This document shows positions 7,960 to 17,086 of a DNA stretch of 27,808 nt, piece after piece; within the stretch, counting starts at the first letter, position 1, and the number at the start of each line of letters is the position of its first letter. A program made the translations under genes and the position numbers. The DNA comes from UKL13-2 sp043768625 (GTDB lineage Bacteria; Pseudomonadota; Gammaproteobacteria; Burkholderiales; Usitatibacteraceae): positions 1-27,808 of the forward strand of contig JAYVKG010000225.1 of the NCBI GenBank assembly GCA_043768625.1, given 5' to 3'. Under the pieces are notes generated by a model. The model did not search any database. It saw only the letters and a list, made by a program, of their open reading frames with translations, and was not told the DNA's origin.

Positions 7960-9339
7960 CTAAAGCAATGTTCCCTTTAAAAATAAATAGCCAACGCTAA
8001 AATAAATCACCAGGCCCGTTACGTCGACCAGGGTGGCCACAAATGGCGCAGAAGAGGTGGCAGGATCGAGGCCGGCCCGACGCAGGATGAACGGTAGCAT
8101 CGAACCGGCCAAAGTACCCCACATGACGATGCCAATTAAAGATACCCCAACAGTCAGCCCGACCAGTAACCAATGGGGGCCGTAGATGGTCGAAAACTGT
8201 GACCAGCCGGCGATTCTGAGAAATCCGATGCTGCCGAGAATTGAGCCTAGTGCCAGGCCGGCAAATATTTCGCGGTGCATCACCCGCCACCAATCCTTGA
8301 GCGCGACTTCGCCCAGCGCCAGAGCGCGGATAACCAGTGTGGTTGCTTGTGAACCGGAGTTACCGCCGCTGGAAATAATCAGCGGCACGAACAGCGCGAG
8401 TACCACCGCTTTTTCGATTTCCCCTTGAAAAAATCCCATCGCCGTTGCGGTCAGCATCTCACCGAGGAAAAGTATCACCAACCAGCCCGCCCGTTTTTTA
8501 ACCATCCGCCAAAACGAGATCGACATGTACGGTTCGTCCAGCGCTTCCGAGCCGCCGATTTTCTGGATTTCCCGGGTGGCTTCCGCTTCGGCTACCTGCA
8601 ATACATCGTCAATCGTCACCACACCGATCAACACGCCGCTGGTATCGGTAACGGGTAACGCTTTGCGATCTTCTTTTAGGAACACACTGATTGCGGCGTG
8701 CTCTGAATCGGTAGCGGTAAGCGTCACGAAACGGTGATCCATGATGTCGGCCACCTTCTTTTCGGGCGGTGCCAATAAAAATTCCCGCACACGAATATCG
8801 TCAATCAGGAGTCCTTCATCGTCGACAACATATAAAACCGTCAGGGTTTCGCTGTCCTGGCCATGCTGACGCACGTAGTCCAATACCTGTTGCACGTTCC
8901 ATGTCTGTTTGATGGCGACAAAATGCGGCGACATTAGTCGGCCGATGCTGCCTTTCGGATAGCCGAGCAGAGACATCGCGACGCGATGTTCTTCTGGCGA
9001 CAGCATGGTTAACAGCTGTTTGGTAAGCGCAGCAGGCGATTCTTCCAGCAGACTGGTGCGGTCATCCGGTGCCATATCGTTCAAAATTGCGGCCACCTCT
9101 TGCTGTCCCATTGCTTTGAGAAGTTGCTCTTGTTCTGGTCGATTGAGGAATTCAAAGGTAGCGGCAGCAATTTTGCGCGGCAGGACGCGGATCACGATCG
9201 CCTGCTCAACACTGGTTAGTTGTTTGATCGAGGCAGCGATGGTCGGTGGCGTCCAGTTCACCAATAGGGTGCGAATCCGGCCCATGTCGTGTGCCGCAAC
9301 GGCCTCACCCAAGTCCCGCAAGTCAGTCAAGCTGTTCAT
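7960..9339 (-). CDS. mgtE: Magnesium transporter MgtE
   Basis: A 459-residue Mg2+ channel/transporter of the inner membrane. The N-terminal MgtE helical domain (about 1-130) is followed by two CBS domains (about 135-255), the plug helix region, and a C-terminal domain of about five membrane helices (about 285-455). Pore signatures are present: PLIISSGGNSGSQATT (319-334), and DPATSSAPFVATLVDVTGL (425-443) with Asp439 at the position expected for the pore Mg2+ ligand. The N and CBS domains normally sense cytosolic Mg2+ and close the pore. It lies 64 bp downstream of the mgtC-like gene on the same strand, so both probably share a transcript and a role in Mg2+ homeostasis. Confidence 0.95.
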   Translation of the reverse strand: MNSLTDLRDLGEAVAAHDMGRIRTLLVNWTPPTIAASIKQLTSVEQAIVIRVLPRKIAAATFEFLNRPEQEQLLKAMGQQEVAAILNDMAPDDRTSLLEESPAALTKQLLTMLSPEEHRVAMSLLGYPKGSIGRLMSPHFVAIKQTWNVQQVLDYVRQHGQDSETLTVLYVVDDEGLLIDDIRVREFLLAPPEKKVADIMDHRFVTLTATDSEHAAISVFLKEDRKALPVTDTSGVLIGVVTIDDVLQVAEAEATREIQKIGGSEALDEPYMSISFWRMVKKRAGWLVILFLGEMLTATAMGFFQGEIEKAVVLALFVPLIISSGGNSGSQATTLVIRALALGEVALKDWWRVMHREIFAGLALGSILGSIGFLRIAGWSQFSTIYGPHWLLVGLTVGVSLIGIVMWGTLAGSMLPFILRRAGLDPATSSAPFVATLVDVTGLVIYFSVGYLFLKGTLL

Positions 9340-9403
9340 GTTTATATTTCCTGTTTTTTATGTGGTGATGATCTGGGTTGGTCCGACGACAAACCGGATC
9401 CAT

Positions 9404-9853
9404 TCACATGCGTGTTGGCTCATGTTCAAAAAAACGATGCTCAACCCAATGCAGCGCGAGGTTGGCGAGGATCAGTACGGCTGCGGCCAATATTGCCATC
9501 AAGTGAAAATTCAGTCCGGCGAGGATGCCGACTGCGGCGGTACACCAGATGGTGGCCGCCGTATTGAGGCCGCGAATCGTCGGCCCCTCATGCCAGATAA
9601 CACCGGCGCACATGAAACCCACACCGGACACTACTTGCGCGGCAATCCGCGTCGGACTTGAGTCTTGTATGACTAGCAATGCCACCAGCACATAGGCGGC
9701 CGAGCCCATGCAGACAAGGGCATTGGTGTGGAGGCCGGCCGGTTGCCTGCGAATTTGTCGTTCCAATCCAATTGCTGTTCCGAGCATCAGGGCTAATATC
9801 AAGCCGGCTAATGCCTGCATGATGACCGGTGTTAAGCTTAAATTGATTTCCAT
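9404..9853 (-). CDS. mgtC: MgtC/SapB family inner-membrane protein
   Basis: A short (149-residue) MgtC-type membrane protein with about four hydrophobic helices. The family signature is GLERQIRRQPAGLHTNALVC, followed by GFMCAGVIW and the GLNTAATIWCTAAVG helix. It ends soon after the last helix (HRFFEHEPTRM), so it lacks the C-terminal cytosolic ACT-like domain of Salmonella MgtC and matches the shorter SapB-like class. The family is linked to growth in low Mg2+ and to control of ATP synthase, but the role here is inferred. The ATG at 9853 starts at MEINLSL. An upstream in-frame ATG at 9883 is less likely because it would overlap the divergent DUF2252 start. The adjacent mgtE supports a magnesium-related operon. 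Confidence 0.85.
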   Translation of the reverse strand: MEINLSLTPVIMQALAGLILALMLGTAIGLERQIRRQPAGLHTNALVCMGSAAYVLVALLVIQDSSPTRIAAQVVSGVGFMCAGVIWHEGPTIRGLNTAATIWCTAAVGILAGLNFHLMAILAAAVLILANLALHWVEHRFFEHEPTRM

Positions 9854-9877
9854 ATATTTCCAGAGGTTAGTGCGACC

Positions 9878-11107
9878 ATGCATACAACAACGCAGACTAT
9901 TTTAGAATATAACGGGGGACGCGATCCGCAGCGCCTCAGCTTGAAACTTGCCGCGATGCGTTCCAACCCGTTCACATTTTTTCGCGGCACCTGCCCGCTG
10001 TTTTACAGGACTCTGGCGCTAGAGGGCTCGCTGTCATCGTCGCCCGCGATACTCGCCTGCGGTGATTTGCATCTGGAGAATTTCGGCAGTTACAAGGGTG
10101 ATAACCGGCTGGTTTACTTTGATCTGAATGATTTTGATGAAAGCTGTGCTGCCCCCGTTGCGTTGGAGCTGGTGCGTTTTCTGACCAGCATTCTGGTCGC
10201 TGCCAAGCCGCTGAAAATCAACGGTACGACGGCGTTGAAAATGGTCGGGAGCTTCATCGAGACCTACGCCGCGAATGTCATTTCCACCAAGCCACGCTGG
10301 ATTGAGCGATCGATCGCCACTGGCCCGGTCAAGAAATTGTTGCAAAGCCTGAAAGGCCGACACCGCTGCGATTTGATCAAGCAGCGCACGCTGCGCAAGG
10401 CGGGCAAAATCCGTCTGCTGATCGACGGCGAGAAAACACTGGCGGCCTCACCCAGGGATCGTGCGCGCGCCGAGTCCATCCTGTCGGCTTTTGCCAGTAC
10501 TCAGGCGTCGCCCGCGTTCTTTCAGCCGATTGATTTTGCCCAGCGCATTGCGGGCAATGGCAGTCTTGGCCTGGAGCGCTACGTCGCGTTGGTGCGCGGT
10601 GATGGCAGCGTGGATGGGCAGTACCTGATCGACATGAAGCTGGCCAACCCGTCTGCGCTGGCAGCAAATATCAACGTTTCCCAGCCGCGTTGGCGAAGCG
10701 AAGCCGAGCGGGTGATTGCCATTCAGCGTATCGCGCAGGCTATATCGCCAGCGTTACTGGGTTCCGTCGGTATCGGCAAGCGTTCATATTTGATCAAGGA
10801 GCTACAGCCCTCAGCGGATCGGGTCAATTTGGCGGCGTTGGGCAGCAAGTCGGGTGCGTTCAATGAGGTGGTGCGAGCGATGGCCGAAACCACCGCGTGG
10901 GCACACTTGCGCGGCTGCGGCCGATATGGCGCGGGCTCGGTTGACGCCCTTGCCGGTTTCGCCAAGTCGGCACAATGGCGCAGCCAAATCACTGCGTGCG
11001 CACAGGCGGCCAAGGCGCTGGTGTTGCAGCAGTGGCAGGACTATTCAGCCGATTACGACGCCGACCCCAATCTGCTGCGGTCGGCGGCAGGCAGCTTAGC
11101 AGGCTAG
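9878..11107 (+). CDS. DUF2252 family protein
   Basis: A 409-residue soluble protein of DUF2252, a family of unknown role with kinase-like (aminoglycoside-phosphotransferase-like) motifs. Seen here are MRSNPFTFFRGTCPLFY (27-43), GDLHLENFG (62-70), which resembles a catalytic loop, and FDLNDFDES (81-89), which resembles a metal-binding loop. Near the C terminus is AHLRGCGRYG. The start ATG has AGAGG 11 nt upstream, slightly far. Its start is only 24 bp from that of the divergent mgtC gene. Its TAG stop overlaps the stop of the convergent RND pump gene. Phosphotransferase activity is a hypothesis from motifs only. Confidence 0.82.
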   Translation: MHTTTQTILEYNGGRDPQRLSLKLAAMRSNPFTFFRGTCPLFYRTLALEGSLSSSPAILACGDLHLENFGSYKGDNRLVYFDLNDFDESCAAPVALELVRFLTSILVAAKPLKINGTTALKMVGSFIETYAANVISTKPRWIERSIATGPVKKLLQSLKGRHRCDLIKQRTLRKAGKIRLLIDGEKTLAASPRDRARAESILSAFASTQASPAFFQPIDFAQRIAGNGSLGLERYVALVRGDGSVDGQYLIDMKLANPSALAANINVSQPRWRSEAERVIAIQRIAQAISPALLGSVGIGKRSYLIKELQPSADRVNLAALGSKSGAFNEVVRAMAETTAWAHLRGCGRYGAGSVDALAGFAKSAQWRSQITACAQAAKALVLQQWQDYSADYDADPNLLRSAAGSLAG

Positions 11108-14100
11108 GTTTTCGTTTGCAGATCGTGTCGCATCAAGCCGATACGCAGTCCCAATATGGGCAACAGGATAAGCGTAAAGACAGTCGCACTGACGATCCCG
11201 CCGACAATCACCACCGCGAACGGGCGCTGCGTTTCAGAACCGATGCCGTGCGATAACGCCGCCGGCAGCAAGCCCAATCCGGCCATCAGCGCCGTCATGA
11301 TGATGGGCCGCAAACGCGTCACCGCGCCTTCGATGATGGCATCGGCAAAGTCCATGCCGGATTTGGTGTGCTCAAATATTTTTTCCAGCATGATCACGCC
11401 GTTTTGTACCGAAATGCCAGCCACCGCAATGAATCCTACCGCGGCCGATACCGATAAATGCAGGCCTGCAAATGCGAGACCCGCAAACCCGCCGATGAGC
11501 GTAAACGGAATCATGCCAAGCACCAAAAACGCCGGGCGCAAACTGCGGAAATTCCAGAACAACAACGAGAATATGCAGGTCAGGGCAATCGGGATGATGA
11601 CCTTGAGCCGCGCGTTGGCACGTTGCTGGTTTTCAAATTGTCCACCCCATGCGACGCTGTAACCGGGCGGCAGGCTTACCTCGGCGGCGACGCGGGTTTG
11701 CGCTTCGGCAACGAAGCTGCCTTGGTCGCGACCGCGTAAATTAGCCTTGACCGTGGCGTTGCGGCCGCCTGCCTCACGCGTGACGCGCGCGGCACCCTGA
11801 TGGACATCAATGTCGGCCAGCTCGCCGATCGGCATGCTGCCTTGCCCGCCCGGCAGGGCTATTTCCAGCACGCCGATATCGTCGATTGCATCACGAAACG
11901 GCAGCGCCAATCGTAGCGTGACATCGAATCGCTTGTCGCCTTCGTAAACCGCGTTCACCGTGGCACCACCGAATGCAGTCTGGATGGCCGCGTTGACGTC
12001 GGCTACGTTGATGCCAAACCGCGCCAGTCGATCACGCTTGATTTTGACGGTGACTTCGGTTTGCCCGCCAACCGGAATCGCCGCCACGTCGACAGCGCCC
12101 TCAATACTCGCGATGACGCGCGCGATGTTCTGCGCTTTCGCTTCCAAAACGTCGAGGCTGGGGCCAAATATTTTCACGGAAATTTCGCCCTTGGTGCCAG
12201 ACAGCGTTTCCGCCACATTATCTTCAATGACTTGCGAAAAATTTGTCGGCAGGCCAGGAATAGTGCGGAGTTTCTCCGTCATATTGGCGACCAATGCATC
12301 CTTGTTGTCAAATTTCCATTCCGACTTCGGCTTCAGATCGGCCAAAATCTCCAAATTATTTGGCCCTTTTGGATCGGTGCCATCATCGGGGCGCCCTACT
12401 TGAGTGATGACGGATTTCACCTCCGGGTAAGAAAGCAGTATTTTTCTGACCCTGAGCTCGACTTCTTTGGTCGTCTCGATCGCGGTCGGTTGCGGCAGGC
12501 TGATGGTCAGCCAGATATTGCCTTCGTCAAGCTTGGGCAAAAATTCTGACCCCAGCAACGGCGCGGCGAGAATGGCGATAACCAAAGCGGCAATCGAGCC
12601 ACCAATAACGAGACCGCTGTATGCTCTGGAGCGCTCCAGCAAATTTTTGTATGACGTTTGCAGGCGGTGCATCCACGGACTTTCACGTTCACCCATATCG
12701 GTGCGGCGCACCGCAAAGGACAACAGCGCAGGGACTAACGTCAGCGTCAAAACAAGGCCGCCCAATAACGCAAACGAAAGTGTCAGAGCGACCGGTGTGA
12801 AGATTTTGCCTTCGACCCGCTGAAAGGTAAATATCGGCAGGAACGCGACAATAATAATCGCCTTGGAAAAAATGATCGGCTTCGCCAGTTCCACCAGCGT
12901 GGCGCGCAACGTATGCGTGCGCTCTGGGATTCCCGTCGCTAATCCGGCTTGATTGCCGGCCTGCGGCATCGCAGCGTCGATCGCCAGCTTGACCATCAGG
13001 GCTTCAACCAGCACCACGGCACTATCGATGATGATGCCAAAATCGACCGCACCCAACGACAGCAAATTGGCCGATACGCCCATTGCGTGCATCAAAATAA
13101 AAACGAACAGCAGAGCGAGCGGAATGACGCTGCCGACAATTACTGCGGCCCGCCAGTTGCGCAGAAACAGGATCAATATGCCAATCACCAGCGCGGCACC
13201 CACGGCGAGATTTTCAGCGACCGTGCGCACGGTGTGGGAGACCAGCTCTGAACGCTCGTAAATTGAGCGGATCCGGTAACCCTTGGGCAGGCGAAGATTG
13301 ATTTCGTCAACACGGACTTTGACCGCAGCCACCACCTTGCTGGCATTGCTGCCCTTGATCATCGAGACGATACCTTGCACGACGTCATCGTGCTCGTTGT
13401 GCGCAACGATGCCCGAGCGCGTACGCTCACCGATCGCGACGGTTGCAATATCGCTGACGCGGATCGAGCGGCCGTTGCGTGAAGCGACCACCACTTCGCC
13501 GATGTCGGCCAGCGTTTCATAAATGCCGATGCTACGCAGCACCAGGCCTTCGTCGCCGCGGCGAATGACACCGGCACCGGCGTTATCACCGTTTTTGGAA
13601 ACTGCCTGATTAACCTGGTCGAGGGTGACCGCGAATTTACGCAGCAGATCCGGATTGACCTGCACCTGGTATTCCTTGATCGCGCCGCCAAAACTCACCA
13701 CATCCGCCACTGACGGCACCATCCGCAACGCCGGTCGAATCGTCCAGTCTTGCGCGGTGCGTATTTCTGCAATGGAGGTACCGGCAGGCGCATCCAATAC
13801 ATACCTGTAGATTTCGCCAACCGCTGTCGTGAGCGGGGCGAGCGACGGTTGCACGCCGGTCGGCAGCGTCACCGTCTGGAGTTTTTCCAGCACCTGCTGG
13901 CGGGCGAAATAATCCTGGGTGCCGTCGGCAAAGGTCAGTGTGATGATCGATAAACCGGTGAGCGACACCGAGCGGGTTTGCAGCAGGCCCGGCACACCAC
14001 TCATTTCGCGTTCTATCGGCAGCGTCACCACTCGTTCCATTTCTTCGGGAGCCTGGCCGGCTATCTGGGTAATGATCTGCACTTGCACGTCTTGCACATC

Positions 14101-14220
14101 TGGGAAAGCTTCGATGGGGAGTTGCTGAAAAGCGTAAATACCAAATCCGCACAGCAACACTGCTGCAATCAGAATGAATGCCCGCTCGCGCAGGACTGAA
14201 CCAAAGAATGAATTAAGCAT
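11104..14220 (-). CDS. czcA: Heavy-metal efflux RND pump, CzcA/CusA family
   Basis: The proton-driven inner-membrane pump of a tripartite metal exporter, 1038 residues, full length. The usual layout is seen: TM1 (about 12-30), a first large periplasmic loop, TM2-6 (about 335-520), a second loop, then TM7-12 to the C terminus. The TM4 motif is DFGIIIDSAVVLVEA (393-407). Asp394/Asp399-type acidic residues are typical of divalent-cation (Zn/Co/Cd/Ni) pumps, whereas Cu/Ag pumps carry AIG-x3-DAA. The usual final Asn of VEN is replaced by Ala. Metal specificity therefore stays open among divalent cations. The gene begins 15 nt after the membrane-fusion gene stop, as the third gene of a C-B-A operon. 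Confidence 0.93.
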   Translation of the reverse strand: MLNSFFGSVLRERAFILIAAVLLCGFGIYAFQQLPIEAFPDVQDVQVQIITQIAGQAPEEMERVVTLPIEREMSGVPGLLQTRSVSLTGLSIITLTFADGTQDYFARQQVLEKLQTVTLPTGVQPSLAPLTTAVGEIYRYVLDAPAGTSIAEIRTAQDWTIRPALRMVPSVADVVSFGGAIKEYQVQVNPDLLRKFAVTLDQVNQAVSKNGDNAGAGVIRRGDEGLVLRSIGIYETLADIGEVVVASRNGRSIRVSDIATVAIGERTRSGIVAHNEHDDVVQGIVSMIKGSNASKVVAAVKVRVDEINLRLPKGYRIRSIYERSELVSHTVRTVAENLAVGAALVIGILILFLRNWRAAVIVGSVIPLALLFVFILMHAMGVSANLLSLGAVDFGIIIDSAVVLVEALMVKLAIDAAMPQAGNQAGLATGIPERTHTLRATLVELAKPIIFSKAIIIVAFLPIFTFQRVEGKIFTPVALTLSFALLGGLVLTLTLVPALLSFAVRRTDMGERESPWMHRLQTSYKNLLERSRAYSGLVIGGSIAALVIAILAAPLLGSEFLPKLDEGNIWLTISLPQPTAIETTKEVELRVRKILLSYPEVKSVITQVGRPDDGTDPKGPNNLEILADLKPKSEWKFDNKDALVANMTEKLRTIPGLPTNFSQVIEDNVAETLSGTKGEISVKIFGPSLDVLEAKAQNIARVIASIEGAVDVAAIPVGGQTEVTVKIKRDRLARFGINVADVNAAIQTAFGGATVNAVYEGDKRFDVTLRLALPFRDAIDDIGVLEIALPGGQGSMPIGELADIDVHQGAARVTREAGGRNATVKANLRGRDQGSFVAEAQTRVAAEVSLPPGYSVAWGGQFENQQRANARLKVIIPIALTCIFSLLFWNFRSLRPAFLVLGMIPFTLIGGFAGLAFAGLHLSVSAAVGFIAVAGISVQNGVIMLEKIFEHTKSGMDFADAIIEGAVTRLRPIIMTALMAGLGLLPAALSHGIGSETQRPFAVVIVGGIVSATVFTLILLPILGLRIGLMRHDLQTKT

Positions 14221-14235
14221 TGTCGTTGTCCTGCA

Positions 14236-15402
14236 CTATTGCGCGCTGGAAGCCAACTCGGAATTAAGTAACAAGGCACCCGTGGAAACGACCCGGTCAC
14301 CGACTTCAATGCCGCGATTGGCATAGGCAAAATCGCGATTCTGCGCGGCGAGACCCACCGCGCGCTTTTCATAGCTGCCCGCCGCGCCTTCCACAAAAAC
14401 GTAGCTCTTCGCGCCATCGGAGACCAGCGCGCTGATCGGTACGCGCAGGGCTTTGCGCCCATCTTTGCCTGACACCAGTGCCTTCGCATACATTTCCGGG
14501 TGCAACAATCCGTCGTCATTTTGAAGCGCCGCGCGCGCCTGTATGCGCCTTGTGTTTGGATCTAGCACCGGTGAAACAAAATCGATGCGCGCCTCAAAAG
14601 GTCGCCCCGGATACGCGTTTACTTCCAGACTGACGCCGCTGCCGGCAGTGACCACGTTCAACGACTGCTCCGGCACATCGATCAGTGCCCACAATTTTTT
14701 CAGGTCACTGACGATAAACAGCGGATTGGGTAAATCCGGACGGACCTCCATGCCGATGTTGGCCTGCCGGTCAACCACGGTGCCGGCGATCGGCGAGGCC
14801 AATTCAAAGCGCTGTCCGGTGATGCGACCGCGCGACGCATTCAGATTTGCCAAACGTAAGCTGGCGCGCTTGAGTTCGGCAACTGCCTGTTGCAGGTCGG
14901 CTTCAGCGGCTTCCAAATCGCGCTTGGCCAATACCTCAGCGTCAAACAATGTTTTGGATCGATTGAAGGCGGCGAGCTTGCGGTCGCGATCAGCGTGTGC
15001 TTTTTCAACGTCGGCCGCGGCATTGCCCAAGTCGGGCGAGTCAATGCGTGCCAGCGCCTGTCCGGCGCGCACCCTGTCACCCGGCTTCACCAGCATCTCG
15101 ACCAGTCTTCCCGCCACTGGCGAGTTAATGCGCACGGTGACGTTTTCGTTGTAACCGATGCGCGCTGCGAGAGGCTCTACCAGCGGAACTTCGGACACGA
15201 TTGCAGCGGTGGTGCGGATTTGCGCGAGTTGCGGGGCCGATTCGGGAAATTTCACCATCGCCGCGCTGGCGATTTGGGCGGCAGGTTTTGCGATGGCAAC
15301 GGGTGGTGCTGAGCTACTGACATATTTGGTGTAGGCGAGCACCGCTGCACCGCCGATTAAACACGACACCACCGAGGCGATGACCAGTCGACTATTTTTC
15401 AT
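14236..15402 (-). CDS. czcB: RND efflux periplasmic adaptor (membrane fusion protein), CzcB/CusB family
   Basis: A 388-residue adaptor linking the inner-membrane pump to the outer-membrane channel. It has an N-terminal membrane anchor or signal (LVIASVVSCLIGGAAVLAYT, about 5-24). A lipoyl half-motif follows (INSPVAGRLVEMLVKPGDRV), then an alpha-hairpin coiled coil rich in Ala/Glu/Lys (about 135-190), the second lipoyl half (ELASPIAGTVVD), a beta-barrel, and a membrane-proximal domain. The frame stays open upstream to 15759, but that extension reads Arg/Cys-rich and antisense-like and is only the shadow of the upstream gene. The ATG at 15402 has GGGAG 7 nt before it and a real signal sequence. 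It overlaps the end of the outer-membrane gene by 11 bp, so the two are translationally coupled. Confidence 0.92.
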   Translation of the reverse strand: MKNSRLVIASVVSCLIGGAAVLAYTKYVSSSAPPVAIAKPAAQIASAAMVKFPESAPQLAQIRTTAAIVSEVPLVEPLAARIGYNENVTVRINSPVAGRLVEMLVKPGDRVRAGQALARIDSPDLGNAAADVEKAHADRDRKLAAFNRSKTLFDAEVLAKRDLEAAEADLQQAVAELKRASLRLANLNASRGRITGQRFELASPIAGTVVDRQANIGMEVRPDLPNPLFIVSDLKKLWALIDVPEQSLNVVTAGSGVSLEVNAYPGRPFEARIDFVSPVLDPNTRRIQARAALQNDDGLLHPEMYAKALVSGKDGRKALRVPISALVSDGAKSYVFVEGAAGSYEKRAVGLAAQNRDFAYANRGIEVGDRVVSTGALLLNSELASSAQ

Positions 15403-16714
15403 TTGTGATCTCCCTGGAGCGCAAGACTGGCTGCGGTTCATGCAGCGGTTGCGGCAATTGCAGTTGCCATGCGACCAACGCCTTTGCGTGGTCATTGCGC
15501 GCGGCGGCGACTTCTTGTTGGGTCTGGCGAAGCGTACGCCGCGCATCGAGCAAGTCGAGCAGACTGATGCCGCCGTTGAGGTAGGCAAATTCATTCGCCC
15601 TGGCGACACGTTCGGCCTCGGGCAGCAGCTCGCTTTCAAGACGGCGACGGCGCTCGCTGCTGGCCTTGAGGTCTGCCAGTGCGCGCGCCTGCTCCACGAT
15701 CGCCAATGCGCGAGTACGCGCCAGAGTTTCACGCGTCGCATCCAAATCTGCTTCGGCACGCATCAATTCGCCCTGGTAGTACGCGCGTGACGCAAACAAC
15801 GGCACGGCGACGCTTACGCCCCAGGTATTGTTAGGAGAAAAACCAGCAGCGGGTGGATAGCGCTCAAACTGTAAGCCCACCGTCACGTCGCGCGCGCCAA
15901 GCGCTTTCGCGCTGTCCCGGGCGGCGAGTGTCGCTTCCATTCGCTGCGATGCGGCTTTCACGTCAGCGCGAAAATCGACATCCGCTGCGTCCTGTATTGA
16001 GGCCGTAGTTGGGACCAATGGTGGCCATTCATCCGCGCACTCAAGTGTTGGCGCGGTCAGCTCGCGGCCAATCAGCACCGCCAGACCGTACTGGCTTTTT
16101 TCGCGATCAGCGATTGCACTGCGCGCGTCATTTTCGGCACGTAGCGTATCAATATGCAGCTTGGCAAAATCGACTGCGGCAATGTCGCCCACTTTCAGTC
16201 GTTTCCCGGAGGCGATGGCACTCTGTCGCGCGAGGTCTGCGGCAGATTGCGAAAGACGCTCCCGGTCGAAGGTGAGTTTCAAATCCCAGTAAGCGCTGTG
16301 AAGCTGGATGAGGCCTTGCCGTTCAGCATCGCTCGCATCCGCGCGCGCCGCCGACACGCGGGCACGCCCCGCACGTGCGCGCAAACCGCGCTTGCCGCCG
16401 CGCTCCCAAATTTGTTCAACGCGCAACACCGAATCAATCGCTTTGTCAGCGATGCCGCCGTTACCGATCCCAGTATGGGTGCTGATCTGCGAGGTGGATA
16501 GCGAGACGTTGGGGTTGGGCATGCGGTCGGCAGCGGCTAAGTCGCCCTGGGCACCTGCAATTGCGGTAGCGGCAATCTTTAAATCACGATTGTTCGCCCG
16601 CCAAAGTTGTTCAGTTTGAACGCGCGACAGCGACTCCGCCTGTGCGTTGAATAAAAACGACAGCAAAAGTGAAATCGTGGCGGTAACCGCCAGTACTCGA
16701 AAAAGAATTGCCAA
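15392..16714 (-). CDS. czcC: Outer-membrane efflux protein, CzcC/TolC family
   Basis: Outer-membrane channel component of the metal RND exporter. From the TTG at 16714 it is 440 residues with a clean signal peptide (AILFRVLAVTATISLLLSFLFNAQA), then two repeated long coiled-coil halves (Ala-rich helices around GRARVSAARADASDAE and LARTRALAIVEQARALADL). The family end segment is NGGISLLDLLDARRTLRQTQ. I chose TTG because AAAGG lies 5 nt before it and a TAAAAT -10 box lies about 47 nt upstream. The in-frame ATG at 16762 overlaps that -10 box and has no ribosome site. It is the first gene of the CBA operon. Confidence 0.88.
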   Translation of the reverse strand: MAILFRVLAVTATISLLLSFLFNAQAESLSRVQTEQLWRANNRDLKIAATAIAGAQGDLAAADRMPNPNVSLSTSQISTHTGIGNGGIADKAIDSVLRVEQIWERGGKRGLRARAGRARVSAARADASDAERQGLIQLHSAYWDLKLTFDRERLSQSAADLARQSAIASGKRLKVGDIAAVDFAKLHIDTLRAENDARSAIADREKSQYGLAVLIGRELTAPTLECADEWPPLVPTTASIQDAADVDFRADVKAASQRMEATLAARDSAKALGARDVTVGLQFERYPPAAGFSPNNTWGVSVAVPLFASRAYYQGELMRAEADLDATRETLARTRALAIVEQARALADLKASSERRRRLESELLPEAERVARANEFAYLNGGISLLDLLDARRTLRQTQQEVAAARNDHAKALVAWQLQLPQPLHEPQPVLRSREITNEK

Positions 16715-16760
16715 GGTTACCTTTGCGGGAAATTTGCAGTCATGTAGCAGACAGCCGCGC

Positions 16761-16766
16761 ATTTTA
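16761..16766 (-). promoter_or_regulatory. Candidate -10 box (TAAAAT) of the czcCBA operon
   Basis: TAAAAT on the minus strand, five of six matches, predicts a leader of about 40 nt before the TTG start. No good -35 at 16-18 bp was found, which would fit an activator-dependent promoter. No MerR-type dyad in a 19-20 bp spacer is visible. Confidence 0.3.
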
Positions 16767-17086
16767 GCCCGAACAAGGCAATTCTGATGTTGGCCGCACG
16801 GTCGGTTTGTGGCAAGCGCTTCATACCAGTGGCGGTGTTATGGGCGAGACGGTCAGCGTAAAAATTGAAGATGAAAGCGCAAGCCCACGAACTTCATCCC
16901 ACTGCGATCACTGTACCCGGCAGGATTACCGATGTTTACCGATAAGCTTTTAGCGCGATCAGATTCTTGAAGTCGCAGGACGCCACCACGTCGGGAATGG
17001 CTGTAAACATTGCCGCCCCAAAACGTGGCCTGATATTGCTTCGGCAATTTCCCCGTTTCTTTTGGGTTCATGAAAAAGCAGATACA
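16767..17086. other. Intergenic region, no gene recognised
   Basis: Rest of the gap between the decayed frame and the czcC promoter. A 72-codon minus-strand frame (17071-16853) starts MNPKETGKLPKQYQATFWGG and could be a further remnant of the same broken gene. It has no recognisable domain and no good ribosome site, so I do not call it a gene. Confidence 0.4.

Noticed and set aside
15403..15759. Open extension of the czcB frame by 119 codons
   Set aside because: Its translation is rich in Arg, Cys and Ser and lies antiparallel-free but out of frame inside czcC coding sequence; the internal ATG has a ribosome site and a proper membrane anchor.
16763..17086. Possible small gene of 72 codons (minus strand)
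   Set aside because: No family resemblance or good start region; at most another fragment of the decayed locus.
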